DNA of 33,792 bases, taken from IMG/VR virus record IMGVR_UViG_3300032242_000743, positions 1 through 33,792 of that record. One strand, written 5' to 3'. This document shows, piece after piece, positions 24,824 through 33,228 of this stretch. The notes beneath the pieces are model-generated. The model searched no databases. It saw only the letters and a list, made by a program, of their open reading frames with translations, and was not told the origin of the DNA. The stretch comes from a virus. The stretch's first letter is position 1. The number at the start of each line of letters is the position of its first letter. The position numbers and the translations under genes are program-made.

Positions 24824-26065
24824 TTAATACATGTTTTGTTGTCTGTGCCCGTTAAAGAGTTTATCTAATAAGGTAGACTCCTCAGCAGCAGCACTTGGTC
24901 GATATGTTCCTTGTTGCTCTATGTCTGTAGTAATGTTTTTTCTTTGCTTCAACATTTCAATCCTAGTTTGGTTAGCTGTTTGGCTAATCACAGATTGAAT
25001 TATCTTTTCAAAGTTATCAGCAATATACAAGTCTTTTAAAAGTTTATCAGACTGATACTTACCATCTTGGTAGTATCTTTCTGCATAATAATCCTGTAAA
25101 CTTTCTGCAGCCTCACGGTACCTTGAAGCTTCCTGCGCAGGGATTTCAAACTTACCGTTAATACTTAGACTTGCTTTGTCGTCCTTCCAATTAAATGGAA
25201 TTGCTCCTACACGACCCTCAATTCCGTTCAAACTCTCTAGAAATCTTTGCCTTTCTTCTTGGGCTTCGAAATCAACTTCAGGTTCGAATCTTTGTTCTTG
25301 AGGTCTGGTGTATTGCGGAAACTTAACACTCTCAGACATATTGTCAAAAAACTCTCTAGCTACAGAAACATCACTTTTGATTTTCTGAGCTAATTTCTTT
25401 TGTTCTCTTTTGAGTTTGGATTCGTCAAACGCAAACTCATCTATAGAATATTTTTCCTCGTATTCAGCCTCTACATCATCATTGTCAAACTCTGGGTTCT
25501 GAAATTTGATATATGACTTTAATACGTTTTCATCTGGTTGTTGTCTAATGTCATCAGCTATCTTCTTATTGTAAAGGACATCAATAACCTCGTCAATCTT
25601 TCCTTCTGCAATAAGATTAAATAAAGCCTCTGCATTTTCATCCTGAAACTCAATCTCTCTTATATCCTCTTGTTGTTCTCCATTTAAGGCAGAATCTAAT
25701 TCTTCCCAAGAGTTAAATCTACCACCTGTTCTCTCTCTAATAAAATCTTCCTCATCAAGTACATCATCATCAAAATTTTGAGACTCTCCTTCAGTAGAAT
25801 CATTTGACATTTCAGTAGACTGAGCTTCTTCAATTTCTTTTAGTTGCTCCTCTGATAATGTTCTAGCAAACTCTTGTAGTGGGTCTAATTTCTCAGTCTC
25901 CACTGGAGTTATTGTTTGTTCAGCAGGAACAGCCTCTGCAGTTGGAACTGCTGCTTGCTCTTGCGTTAATTGGTTTGATTCTGTTGTCTCCGTTGTTTCT
26001 GTTAAAGAACTGTTGCTTGCTTGTTGCTCCGCAGCATATTGCTGCATAAAGTCAGTGTTTTCCAT
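24824..26065 (-). CDS. Probable scaffolding protein (413 aa)
   Basis: The protein is strongly acidic and polar: the N-terminal 110 residues are rich in Gln, Thr and Glu (NQLTQEQAAVPTAEAVPAEQ), the middle is coiled and charged, and the end is SAAAEESTLLDKLFNGHRQQ with three more residues. Scaffolding proteins of tailed phages are typically acidic, helical and encoded between portal and capsid genes, as here. There is no enzyme motif. An inhibitor or head-protease partner is less likely because no Ser protease signature was seen. The call rests on composition and position. Confidence 0.68.
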   Translation of the reverse strand: MENTDFMQQYAAEQQASNSSLTETTETTESNQLTQEQAAVPTAEAVPAEQTITPVETEKLDPLQEFARTLSEEQLKEIEEAQSTEMSNDSTEGESQNFDDDVLDEEDFIRERTGGRFNSWEELDSALNGEQQEDIREIEFQDENAEALFNLIAEGKIDEVIDVLYNKKIADDIRQQPDENVLKSYIKFQNPEFDNDDVEAEYEEKYSIDEFAFDESKLKREQKKLAQKIKSDVSVAREFFDNMSESVKFPQYTRPQEQRFEPEVDFEAQEERQRFLESLNGIEGRVGAIPFNWKDDKASLSINGKFEIPAQEASRYREAAESLQDYYAERYYQDGKYQSDKLLKDLYIADNFEKIIQSVISQTANQTRIEMLKQRKNITTDIEQQGTYRPSAAAEESTLLDKLFNGHRQQNMY

Positions 26066-26106
26066 ATTTATTTTGTTTAAAGGGATTTACTTGTCCTAAA
26101 CTACCA

Positions 26107-26114
26107 CAAATATA
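26107..26114 (-). promoter_or_regulatory. Candidate -7 element for the scaffold-capsid unit
   Basis: TATATTTG on the minus strand, 41 nt before the scaffold ATG and just after the portal terminator. A TTTG exists upstream but at 15 nt, shorter than the usual 19, so activity is uncertain. Confidence 0.45.
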
Positions 26115-26139
26115 AGGAATTTTATATTACAAAATTTTG

Positions 26140-26170
26140 AAAAAAAAAGGCCACCCAAGAATGGGCAGCC
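26140..26170 (-). terminator. Rho-independent terminator after the portal gene
   Basis: In the minus-strand RNA GGCUGCCCA pairs with UGGGUGGCC (9 bp, two G-U) around UUCU, then nine U follow. It separates the portal from the scaffold-capsid unit. Confidence 0.85.
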
Positions 26171-26206
26171 CTTTCAGCCATGAAAACACACACAAAGAAA
26201 GCTATG

Positions 26207-28552
26207 TTATTGAGCAGGCTGTTGCTCAGGTTCTTCTTCTTGTTGCTGAGATTGTTGTTCCTGCTGTGCTTGTTGTTGCGCAGCCATCATCTCTTGTTGC
26301 TTTTGTTGCATCTTTTCTTGCACTGCTGTTCCTAAAATAGAATCAGCTAATTGCTTGATTTCATCTGGCAATGTTTGTCCTGTCTTTAAAGATTCCATAT
26401 ACATTGTTGTTGCAAACTTAATAAGCTCTAGGTCTTTATCAGAATCTCCTTTTGTTTTATTAACTGCTATCTTACCTTGAGATTCTAACTGACTTAATTG
26501 AGCATCTTGTTGCATCTTCATTTGAGAAGATTGTTGCTGAATCTGAGCATTCATCTCTGCGTTTCTTTGAGCAGTCTCTTCAGCTTCTTTCTTAGCTCTT
26601 TTCATTGTCTTAGCTAGATACAATTCAGCCAACTTAACATCATCGATATTCTTAATCTTAAATACCTGCTCGTAGGTAATACCACCAGCCTGTAAGGCCT
26701 GCATCATTAGATTATTCAACTCAGCTCTTTCCTTGTCATCAGGCATCATCTGAACCTTTACATCAAATGACATATCTAAAAGGCTCATATCATAGCCTTC
26801 CATTTCCTTATACTTAGAAGCCTTAAATACAACTGAATCCCAAAGCATCATAGATATCTTCTCAGAAGTCTCCTCTATTAAGGTAGAAAATGCATCATAG
26901 ATATATTCTGTGGCTGAATTTGAGCTTTGTATTTGATTTTGCATTACACCTAATCCAGTCTTAACAGGAACACTTGAGCCATCTCTATACTCAGAAATAC
27001 CCATCTCCTCTCTTAATCTTTCTAACTCAAAGTTATATTGACTAATCAGGGTATTAAGTTGAGCTACGTTACCATTGTTTGGAAGCTGTTGGATAGGGAA
27101 TGCCTTAGGTGTTCCATCATCATTTTTAGAGCTCCAGAATACACGACCTGTTTGGTCATATATCTTCATTAATTTAAGTGGCTCTATTGAGTTACCTGTA
27201 CCTAAATCAACATCAGAGAATCCTTCAATGTCTACCGCAAATCCATCTGGCTTCATTAAAGAAATCAACTGTTGCATCTTTAGTCTAATAACTAACATTT
27301 GCCTAATTGGTCCCATAGCCTTTTCAATCATAGATGGGATTAGTGAACCATTGGCATTTGGACATATTACAGAATAGGTAAACATAGCGTCTACACCATT
27401 ATTGTAAGGTCTAATAGTATTAGAGTTTAAATTCCATTCTAACATGGTTTCGGTATCGCAAACCCAAACACCATGATAAATGTTCATTACTTTCGTTTCA
27501 ATAACCTCACCAGCCAATTCTTGGCCTGCTGGAGCCATTGGTTTACCTTGTTTAGGTATTGCAAGAATGTTACCATATTTATTTTCTGTTTTAACTGTGT
27601 ATTCTACATCTGTTGTCTTTACCTCGAAATCAAACACCAATAACGAATAGTCGTCGTAGGGCCTAATTTCTGTGTATTTATATGAATCTCTCCAATAAAG
27701 GTTTTCAGACCTTTTAAGTTCACGAGAAGCCTTTTGAGCCAACTTGAATAAAGTCTCTTCATCTAAATTGTATTTTTTTCTGATTACTGAAATCTTCATT
27801 GGCTTCACTTCCCCAATATATCCTAAGTCCTTACCATTGTCTGATTCAAATACATTGTAAATTAAGTTCTCTGGCTTAACTCTTTTAATCTTAATGTTAT
27901 GGTTAGCATCAAAATAAACCTTAGTTGCAGCAAAGTTTACATCTACAATATCCCTTAATAACGTTCTTTTTAAAACGCCATAATCGTTATCATCTAATGT
28001 TTTCTTAATCTTAGTCTCAAATAATATCTCCTCGGGTAGTCTATATTCTAAATCAAAGTATAATGCTATATCATCCTCATCATCTGGCATAAACTTATTA
28101 GACTCAATCTTATGTCCAACCTGCTCCTCAAGAGCCAATATTTGCTCTTTGTTTTTCATCCTAAATGCAGCCTCTTGCTTCTCCATTTCTTTAATAGAAA
28201 AACTTGAATCGTCAGTAGCCCTTACAATAGGCTTTTCTCTCCTAGACATAAATGTGCCTAAAAGAATCTCAACAAATTTTGGAGCAATTTTAATGGTACT
28301 CCAATCTAGGTTTATATATGTTTGATTGCCCTCTACTCTAAGTAAGTCCATGAATTCCTTCATATTGTTTGTCCCCATGGAAAACTCTCTATTAGCCTTC
28401 CATATCCTATACCTACGACCATAGAATCCATCGCTGTTTCTATCAGCTGAATTAAATATACCCTGTGCAACTTTTAAGCCATATTCTTTTGTCCTTTTCT
28501 TGGACGGCTTATCCATGTGCATAGAAAGTAAACTATCAATACTTGAAAACAT
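26207..28552 (-). CDS. Portal protein (781 aa)
   Basis: Length and sequence match the long portal proteins of crAss-like and related podoviruses. The N-terminal part has RRYRIWKANREFSMGTNNMK and a LKRTLLRDIVDVNFAATKVY segment followed by IKIKRVKPENLIYNVFESDN, a pattern of portal wing domains. A stem-like region follows near 510-570, with SQYNFELERLREEMGISEYR and PVKTGLGVMQNQIQSSNSAT. The C-terminal 120 residues are very Gln-rich (QQKQQEMMAAQQQAQQEQQS), probably a helical barrel or flexible tail. It forms the 12-subunit ring for DNA entry and exit. Terminase normally precedes it but is not in this window. A terminator follows the gene. Confidence 0.87.
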   Translation of the reverse strand: MFSSIDSLLSMHMDKPSKKRTKEYGLKVAQGIFNSADRNSDGFYGRRYRIWKANREFSMGTNNMKEFMDLLRVEGNQTYINLDWSTIKIAPKFVEILLGTFMSRREKPIVRATDDSSFSIKEMEKQEAAFRMKNKEQILALEEQVGHKIESNKFMPDDEDDIALYFDLEYRLPEEILFETKIKKTLDDNDYGVLKRTLLRDIVDVNFAATKVYFDANHNIKIKRVKPENLIYNVFESDNGKDLGYIGEVKPMKISVIRKKYNLDEETLFKLAQKASRELKRSENLYWRDSYKYTEIRPYDDYSLLVFDFEVKTTDVEYTVKTENKYGNILAIPKQGKPMAPAGQELAGEVIETKVMNIYHGVWVCDTETMLEWNLNSNTIRPYNNGVDAMFTYSVICPNANGSLIPSMIEKAMGPIRQMLVIRLKMQQLISLMKPDGFAVDIEGFSDVDLGTGNSIEPLKLMKIYDQTGRVFWSSKNDDGTPKAFPIQQLPNNGNVAQLNTLISQYNFELERLREEMGISEYRDGSSVPVKTGLGVMQNQIQSSNSATEYIYDAFSTLIEETSEKISMMLWDSVVFKASKYKEMEGYDMSLLDMSFDVKVQMMPDDKERAELNNLMMQALQAGGITYEQVFKIKNIDDVKLAELYLAKTMKRAKKEAEETAQRNAEMNAQIQQQSSQMKMQQDAQLSQLESQGKIAVNKTKGDSDKDLELIKFATTMYMESLKTGQTLPDEIKQLADSILGTAVQEKMQQKQQEMMAAQQQAQQEQQSQQQEEEPEQQPAQ

Positions 28553-28568
28553 ATTCTTGTGTTTACTA

Positions 28569-28576
28569 CAAATGTA
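28569..28576 (-). promoter_or_regulatory. Candidate -7 element before the portal gene
   Basis: TACATTTG on the minus strand, 16 nt before the portal ATG. No -33 TTTG at the expected place; half match only. Confidence 0.35.
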
Positions 28577-28587
28577 AGATTTTTATT

Positions 28588-29322
28588 TTACTTTGAGCCC
28601 CAATTAAATATAAGGGTCTTGTACCACTCATCCTCTACATTATACTTCTTAATCCATTTTGCCAATATATCAATCCTTTTCCCATTATCCTTTGGCATCC
28701 TCTTGTATCCAGAATCCCAAAATGGCTTCATCAGTTTAACATATTTGATACGTCTTTCTTTCAACTGCTCTTCAGAATACTTTGTTGGTTTCCTTAAAGA
28801 GTCGTTAGCATTTTTCATTTGGGTTACATCCTGCTTTATCTTGGCCATGTGCAAGAATGTCTTAATAGTATTCTTTTCGTAATACTCAACTACCTCCCTA
28901 CCTTTGTCTAGCAGGTAATGAAATCCTCTACCATCTTTTGATGACAAACCAATATTAACTAGATAGGTCATATCAAAACTAATTTGCCCAACAGGAATTC
29001 CAAGTTCAGCAAAGTCTTTTTTTATTTTTGTTGTATTGGTATAGTTACGCTCATACATATAAAATAAAATTAACATACGTCTCATGTTGAGCTTCTTGGG
29101 TAGAGGCTTCATGAGGTTATTTGATATGTATCCTAAATAGGCTATCCACTTCCTTTTTTTAAGTTGGAAGTGCATATTCTTAATGTAGTAGTCTCTTTTC
29201 TTTATGATGCCTTCTAAGTGCTTTATTCTTTCTTTGTATGGTATGGCTAAAGACTTTTCAAGCTCATCAGTATTAATAAATGCTGATATATTAATACCGT
29301 TACTTTGGCTTTTTATTTTCAT
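28588..29322 (-). CDS. Winged-helix DNA-binding protein (244 aa)
   Basis: Residues near 80-155 look like a MarR-type winged helix: helices in NMRRMLILFYMYERNYTNTT, then VGQISFDMTYLVNIGLSSKD with a wing GRGFHYLLDKGREVVEYYEK. The N-terminal 60 residues contain a charged helix (KERIKHLEGIIKKRDYYIKN). Candidate roles are a transcription regulator of the late genes or a terminase small subunit, because it sits directly before the portal gene where that subunit could lie. The sequence does not decide. It overlaps the coiled-coil gene upstream by 23 nt, so they are translated together. Confidence 0.68.
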   Translation of the reverse strand: MKIKSQSNGINISAFINTDELEKSLAIPYKERIKHLEGIIKKRDYYIKNMHFQLKKRKWIAYLGYISNNLMKPLPKKLNMRRMLILFYMYERNYTNTTKIKKDFAELGIPVGQISFDMTYLVNIGLSSKDGRGFHYLLDKGREVVEYYEKNTIKTFLHMAKIKQDVTQMKNANDSLRKPTKYSEEQLKERRIKYVKLMKPFWDSGYKRMPKDNGKRIDILAKWIKKYNVEDEWYKTLIFNWGSK

Positions 29323-29617
29323 TAATAAGTTGTTCTATTAGTGGTATTCCCTTCTTCTCGGCTTCTTTTGCTTCTGCCTCATCCATTTTAAGATAGTTTA
29401 CTCTTAACCAATTAACTGAATCCACCATGTCCTTTAGACTTGAGGTCAGCTTTTGGAAACGCTCAAATGTTTTGTCATCCCCATTTAAGTCTAGCGTAAT
29501 ACTATTAAGAGATACAGATAGCTCGTTAATCTTTCTATTTAAAGCAAAAAATAAGGCATACATACCATCTTGTTTGTATAACTTTATTTCTTCCTTTAGT
29601 GTTTCTAATTCAGACAT
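29300..29617 (-). CDS. Small coiled-coil protein (105 aa), hypothetical
   Basis: Short, charged and helical throughout (LETLKEEIKLYKQDGMYALF; ERFQKLTSSLKDMVDSVNWL), ending in EQLINENKKPK. No known family was recognised. It overlaps both neighbours by 13 and 23 nt, which indicates a tightly coupled operon with the GroES-like and winged-helix genes. Confidence 0.7.
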   Translation of the reverse strand: MSELETLKEEIKLYKQDGMYALFFALNRKINELSVSLNSITLDLNGDDKTFERFQKLTSSLKDMVDSVNWLRVNYLKMDEAEAKEAEKKGIPLIEQLINENKKPK

Positions 29618-29985
29618 ATAGTTGCTTTAATTGGCTCTTGGTCATTTACAATATGAATAGAAAATCTATTATCAATTATCCCATCATATATATTATTTAT
29701 TTCATCCTCTGTTAACTGCTGATTGGTATCTTTTATAATGTTATAATAAAATGCACCCTCTGGTTCTATGTCTTTCCCAAGGTCTTCTACATTATCTACA
29801 CTGCATCCAAACATTATAACCTCATATTCGTTATCATAGAATAATATTATTCCAGAGTTCATTGGCTTCTCATAATACAAATCCTTAATAGGTTTAAAGT
29901 CTATTACAAAATTATGAGCGTTTGCTAAGTTTATAATTAAGGCACTTCTCATGCCCAAATTTAAACCTTTAATTGAATACTCCAA
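29605..29985 (-). CDS. Hypothetical protein (126 aa)
   Basis: The family is not recognised. It has an alternating beta pattern (SGIILFYDNEYEVIMFGCSV) and an acidic second half (QQLTEDEINNIYDGIIDNRF). It overlaps the co-chaperonin gene by 17 nt and the coiled-coil gene by 13 nt. Confidence 0.68.
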   Translation of the reverse strand: MEYSIKGLNLGMRSALIINLANAHNFVIDFKPIKDLYYEKPMNSGIILFYDNEYEVIMFGCSVDNVEDLGKDIEPEGAFYYNIIKDTNQQLTEDEINNIYDGIIDNRFSIHIVNDQEPIKATICLN

Positions 29986-30562
29986 TGATATCCTCTTTAG
30001 TTATTCTAATAGCCCTATGCTCCTTATTCTTAAAATGATAAACCATTTCATAGTCAGAATATTTATAACATAATATTCTATCTCCAGTTTTAACATCCTC
30101 AAAGTCAGAGGCAACTGATACTACATCAAATTCATAGTCCTCAGTATAATTAAAATCAGGTGTAACCAAGGTTGTTTTGATTTCCTTAGGAATGCGTTTA
30201 GCAATTACATTACCATTTACAGGAGTTAATTCTCCAGTCTCCTTATCTATTTTAGCGTAGATTGTTTTGTCCCAAAATACGGCAACAACATCAGACATCT
30301 CAGCATTATCTTTTTCAATAATTAAGGCTTCGTTATCTAGGCAGTTGTGGTGTAAAATAAGAAGGTCTCCAACTACTATGTTGTTTACTTCTGGTCCAAC
30401 CGCAAGCACCTCGCATACTACAGGATTAATCTCACGATTGTTTTCTCCGTACTTTCTTCCGATGTAAAGTCTTAATGTTTCTCCGTTTTGTAAGGAAACT
30501 TCATGCACCTCTTTTTGCTCTCTGTAGCTTTTAACCACGAGCATCTTTCTTCTTGCTTTCAT
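29969..30562 (-). CDS. Two-domain GroES-like co-chaperonin (197 aa)
   Basis: Two GroES-like halves are visible. The first (about 7-100) has VVCEVLAVGPEVNNIVVGDL followed by LILHHN, matching the GroES stretch GxVxAVGxG...VKVGDxVLF. The second (about 113-197) has GNVIAKRIPKEIKTTLVTPD, where TLVTPD lies at the place of the mobile loop, then VVSVASDFEDVKTGDRILCY and a textbook GroES ending (AIRITKEDIIGVF). Phage co-chaperonins such as T4 gp31 replace or adapt host GroES for capsid folding, which fits its place shortly before portal and capsid genes. A double domain recalls chloroplast Cpn20. Start at 30562; a second ATG at 30544 is possible. Confidence 0.75.
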   Translation of the reverse strand: MKARRKMLVVKSYREQKEVHEVSLQNGETLRLYIGRKYGENNREINPVVCEVLAVGPEVNNIVVGDLLILHHNCLDNEALIIEKDNAEMSDVVAVFWDKTIYAKIDKETGELTPVNGNVIAKRIPKEIKTTLVTPDFNYTEDYEFDVVSVASDFEDVKTGDRILCYKYSDYEMVYHFKNKEHRAIRITKEDIIGVFN

Positions 30563-30575
30563 TGTGTTATGTGTT

Positions 30576-30842
30576 TTATTTTTTAGTAGAACTTCCGTCT
30601 TTGCCGTTCCTAGCTCTGTTAGATGATTGGCTTTCTTTTATCAGCTTCCCAGACTTGGTATGGCTCATATCTTTACCATCTCCATTACCATAGGTACCTG
30701 CTTGTCTATTGGCTTTATTTAGACGCACACGATACTTTTTTCTCTCAGGAGAAGAATGGTACTTTGTGTTGTACTCATTCTTCTTCTTTCGAGCTTCTGG
30801 ATTATTTTGAAAATAAATTGCTGATGCAGATTTACCTTTCAT
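30576..30842 (-). CDS. Small basic phage protein (88 aa)
   Basis: It begins MKGKSASAIYFQNNPEARKK, continues with EYNTKYHSSPERKKYRVRLN, and has AGTYGNGDGKDMSHTKSGKL and ESQSSNRARNGKDGSSTKK. I recognise this as a family recurring in many marine and Bacteroidota phages (YHxTPERxKYRxxLNxANR, GNGDGKDxSH), of unknown function. Very basic, probably nucleic-acid or virion associated. It lies 2 nt after the 80-aa gene. Confidence 0.78.
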   Translation of the reverse strand: MKGKSASAIYFQNNPEARKKKNEYNTKYHSSPERKKYRVRLNKANRQAGTYGNGDGKDMSHTKSGKLIKESQSSNRARNGKDGSSTKK

Positions 30843-30843
30843 A

Positions 30844-31086
30844 TTATTTCTTTTTACTAATAACTTTCATAGTCTTTTCTGGCAATGGAGTTACTTTCTT
30901 TTTTATTTCATTATGAACCATTTTTTTTGGAGCCTCTAACATAGCATCCATATCCTTAGCAGGTGTTTCTTTGTAGCCCATTTCACCATATCCAGCCTTA
31001 TATCCATATCCCATATCCTGTCCAAACTTTGGCTCTACAAATTTCTTTTTAGGACTTTGCTTTTTAGCTTTAACTCTTACTTTCAT
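30844..31086 (-). CDS. Lysine-rich protein with KVRVK N-terminal tag (80 aa)
   Basis: I start it at the ATG at 31086 (MKVRVKAKKQSPKKKFVEPK), 4 nt after the stop of the gene upstream. A longer frame to 31203 would overlap that gene deeply. The middle is Gly/Tyr/Met-rich (GQDMGYGYKAGYGEMGYKET), and the end is basic (EKTMKVISKKK). The first residues resemble those of three neighbours. Function unknown. Confidence 0.68.
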   Translation of the reverse strand: MKVRVKAKKQSPKKKFVEPKFGQDMGYGYKAGYGEMGYKETPAKDMDAMLEAPKKMVHNEIKKKVTPLPEKTMKVISKKK

Positions 31087-31090
31087 ATTG

Positions 31091-31663
31091 TTATTTTTTA
31101 TCTTCTGGTTTTGTTTGATAATGTTCAGGGTGGGTATCCTTATGCCATTTTTTCCAATTCCACTTATGAATATCTGGTGTGTATGTTTCATCATCTGGTT
31201 CACTTACTAATCCAGCTTTAGTCGTTAAGCGAGGTCCCTCAACAATGTTTCCTCCAACGGTAGCATATTTTGATGGAGTGTAACTTTCTCCTAATTTCTT
31301 TACTGTACCATCACTATACATTACATTTATTTTACCTATAGCACCTGGTCTTTTTTTATGAATATCTTCAGTTCTTTCAAAATCATAATCAAGTCCACCA
31401 CTAGAAGATAAATCTGGTCTAGTGCCAGTTTTTCTAGATATTTCATGCCATTTCTTAGACTTATATTCATCAGAATAAATTGTTTCTTTATTCAAGTCTG
31501 GTCTACTTCCTCTAACAGTTACTTCTGGTAAATCTTTTTCCCCTGGCTTAACACCCATTTCAACTTCTTTCTTTGGTTCTACTTTTTTACCATCAGTAGG
31601 TTTTGAAGACTTCTTTTTTTCTGGGTCTCCAGCTCTTTTAATTTTAACTTTAATAGTTGCCAT
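31091..31663 (-). CDS. Hypothetical protein with KVKIK N-terminal tag (190 aa)
   Basis: It starts MATIKVKIKRAGDPEKKKSS, then a Lys/Glu-rich linker, then PEVTVRGSRPDLNKETIYSD. That phrase resembles linkers of Bacteroidota phage virion proteins. The C-terminal part is Trp/His/Lys-rich (DIHKWNWKKWHKDTHPEHYQ). No enzymatic motif was seen. It follows the metallopeptidase candidate by 10 nt. Confidence 0.7.
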   Translation of the reverse strand: MATIKVKIKRAGDPEKKKSSKPTDGKKVEPKKEVEMGVKPGEKDLPEVTVRGSRPDLNKETIYSDEYKSKKWHEISRKTGTRPDLSSSGGLDYDFERTEDIHKKRPGAIGKINVMYSDGTVKKLGESYTPSKYATVGGNIVEGPRLTTKAGLVSEPDDETYTPDIHKWNWKKWHKDTHPEHYQTKPEDKK

Positions 31664-31673
31664 TTTTTTTATT

Positions 31674-32804
31674 TTATGATTGTTTATTTGTATTAAATAA
31701 TGCGTTACCTTTTTTAGATAAATTGTTTTCGTAAGCTACTCTATTGTTCAAATTAATTATAGACTCATCATCAAAGTTTTCTCTCATCCTTTGGAATTGT
31801 TCATCAGTATTTAGATTCTTATCTTTTATAGCTTTTTTCCATATTTCTGGAGTTATATCATCACCAAAGTTTTTAGTATAGCCATGTTTTTTAAGTAAGA
31901 ATCTAACAGCATCTAAATCTCCTTTGTTTTCAATTGCGCTATACTTATGAGCTTGCCAACCACCAGCAAATGGATTATCACTTGGGTTCATATCTCTTAA
32001 TCCCAATCCTTGATTATATATAGAAACATTATGAGATTTCCTTAAAAATTCTTGATTGTATGCTTCATTTTTCATTAAGTCCAAAGAAGGAAGTGTTTTT
32101 CTTTGATTAACAGGACTATTTGGATTTTTAAAATTTCCAAAAAACATTGGTTCCTTTTGTTCACTTAAATCAACATGTGTTCCTAATGGCCAAGCTTCAC
32201 TATATAATTGTTTATTTTTATTATAAACATAATCATTTAATGATGTACCACCAGTCAATTTATATATATAACTTCCTTTTGGAGCAACATAATTTAAGTT
32301 TTTATTTTGCAAATCAAAAAATAATTTTTCTTTTGGCGACATAGCGGTTGTCTCACCACTACTAATAAGTCTATTAAATTCTTTTGCTGCTTTATAATAA
32401 TTAAAATTTCTTCCTTCCTCGTCTGTTGGTTTGTAATTATCGTAATTTACTATATCATATAATCCAGAGGTAACATGACCTATCTCATGAGCTAATACAC
32501 TTCCACTTTGATATTTTGGATTATCTTGATTCCTTAATTTTATTATTGGTTGTCCATAATATTTATCAGTTAATGCAAGAGCCTCATCTGGTAGGTTAGC
32601 ATTATATTGTATTTTAGTTCTTTTTAATTCATCTATTCTATCTGCAATTAACTTATCAACAGTTTCTTTTGGTTGACCTAATCCAAGTAATCTTCTTTTA
32701 TATATTGGACTATTTATATAATCAATCTTCTCCTGTATCTGAGGATTTATTTTTTCAGATGTATTTGCTTCAGCTTTTTTAATCTTAACCTTAAGTTTAG
32801 CCAT
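31674..32804 (-). CDS. Putative zinc metallopeptidase (376 aa)
   Basis: I start it at the ATG at 32804 (MAKLKVKIKKAEANTSEKIN), 1 nt after the stop upstream. Residues 104-111 read LAHEIGHV, an HExxH zinc motif (H106, E107, H110) preceded by SGS and followed by a helix, as in zincin peptidases. A third zinc ligand could not be fixed; a Glu in YSEAWPLGTHVD is one candidate. The rest is unlike a known family. The N-terminal tag shared with neighbours suggests it may travel in the virion. Possible roles are processing of virion proteins or attack on a host envelope protein, both inferred. Confidence 0.6.
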   Translation of the reverse strand: MAKLKVKIKKAEANTSEKINPQIQEKIDYINSPIYKRRLLGLGQPKETVDKLIADRIDELKRTKIQYNANLPDEALALTDKYYGQPIIKLRNQDNPKYQSGSVLAHEIGHVTSGLYDIVNYDNYKPTDEEGRNFNYYKAAKEFNRLISSGETTAMSPKEKLFFDLQNKNLNYVAPKGSYIYKLTGGTSLNDYVYNKNKQLYSEAWPLGTHVDLSEQKEPMFFGNFKNPNSPVNQRKTLPSLDLMKNEAYNQEFLRKSHNVSIYNQGLGLRDMNPSDNPFAGGWQAHKYSAIENKGDLDAVRFLLKKHGYTKNFGDDITPEIWKKAIKDKNLNTDEQFQRMRENFDDESIINLNNRVAYENNLSKKGNALFNTNKQS

Positions 32805-32805
32805 G

Positions 32806-33090
32806 TTAGGATTTTTTATTTTTATTAGCAAATGCTCTCGCTTGTGCAGGTGAACTAAATCCCCAGGCTTTTAATGCCAAGGCTTTTCTAGTTGGTTCTC
32901 CATTTGGTTTTTTCATTGGACCAGCCATAGCAGCAAACCTAGCAGCAAAAGAAACTCTCCTTGGGTTAGTTCCTGACTTTACAGGTGCCTTTAAATTACC
33001 ACCATGAGCTTTATTGTATGAAGCTCTTCCTTTTGCATTTAATCCACCTTCTTTATTCTTACCCTCTTTTCTTTGCCAAGCCTCTGACAT
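32806..33090 (-). CDS. DUF6321-like small basic phage protein (94 aa)
   Basis: The start MSEAWQRKEGKNKEGGLNAK and the phrases NLKAPVKSGTNPRRVSFAAR and GEPTRKALALKAWGFSSPAQ match, as I recall it, a family of small basic phage proteins (AWQRKEGKNxEGGLNxKG; DUF6321). Function is unknown. It occurs often near head genes in marine and freshwater phages. It starts 1 nt after the 44-aa gene. Confidence 0.82.
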   Translation of the reverse strand: MSEAWQRKEGKNKEGGLNAKGRASYNKAHGGNLKAPVKSGTNPRRVSFAARFAAMAGPMKKPNGEPTRKALALKAWGFSSPAQARAFANKNKKS

Positions 33091-33091
33091 A

Positions 33092-33226
33092 TTATTTAGA
33101 TTTAGCTTTTATTTTTTTTTCCTGCTTTAACATTTCAGCAGTTGGTTTTTTACCACTACCTACAGCAGCACGAATGTTATCCCAAAGACCTCTCTTAGAA
33201 TAACTTCCGTCTTTTCTTTTTATCAT
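33092..33226 (-). CDS. Small basic protein (44 aa), KRGLWDNI motif
   Basis: Too short for usual ORF lists, but it packs exactly between its neighbours: ATG at 33226, TAA at 33092-33094. It reads MIKRKDGSYSKRGLWDNIRA then AVGSGKKPTAEMLKQEKKIK. The S-K-R-G-L-W-D-N-I phrase and GKKPT ending recur in small phage proteins (KKGLWDNI...GSGxxxxxPT), so it is probably translated. Function unknown. Confidence 0.75.
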   Translation of the reverse strand: MIKRKDGSYSKRGLWDNIRAAVGSGKKPTAEMLKQEKKIKAKSK

Positions 33227-33228
33227 TC

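Noticed and set aside
31087-31203. Upstream extension of the 80-aa gene to 31203
   Set aside because: The extension overlaps the 190-aa gene and encodes sequence unlike a phage protein start. The ATG at 31086 begins with the same tag as the neighbours.
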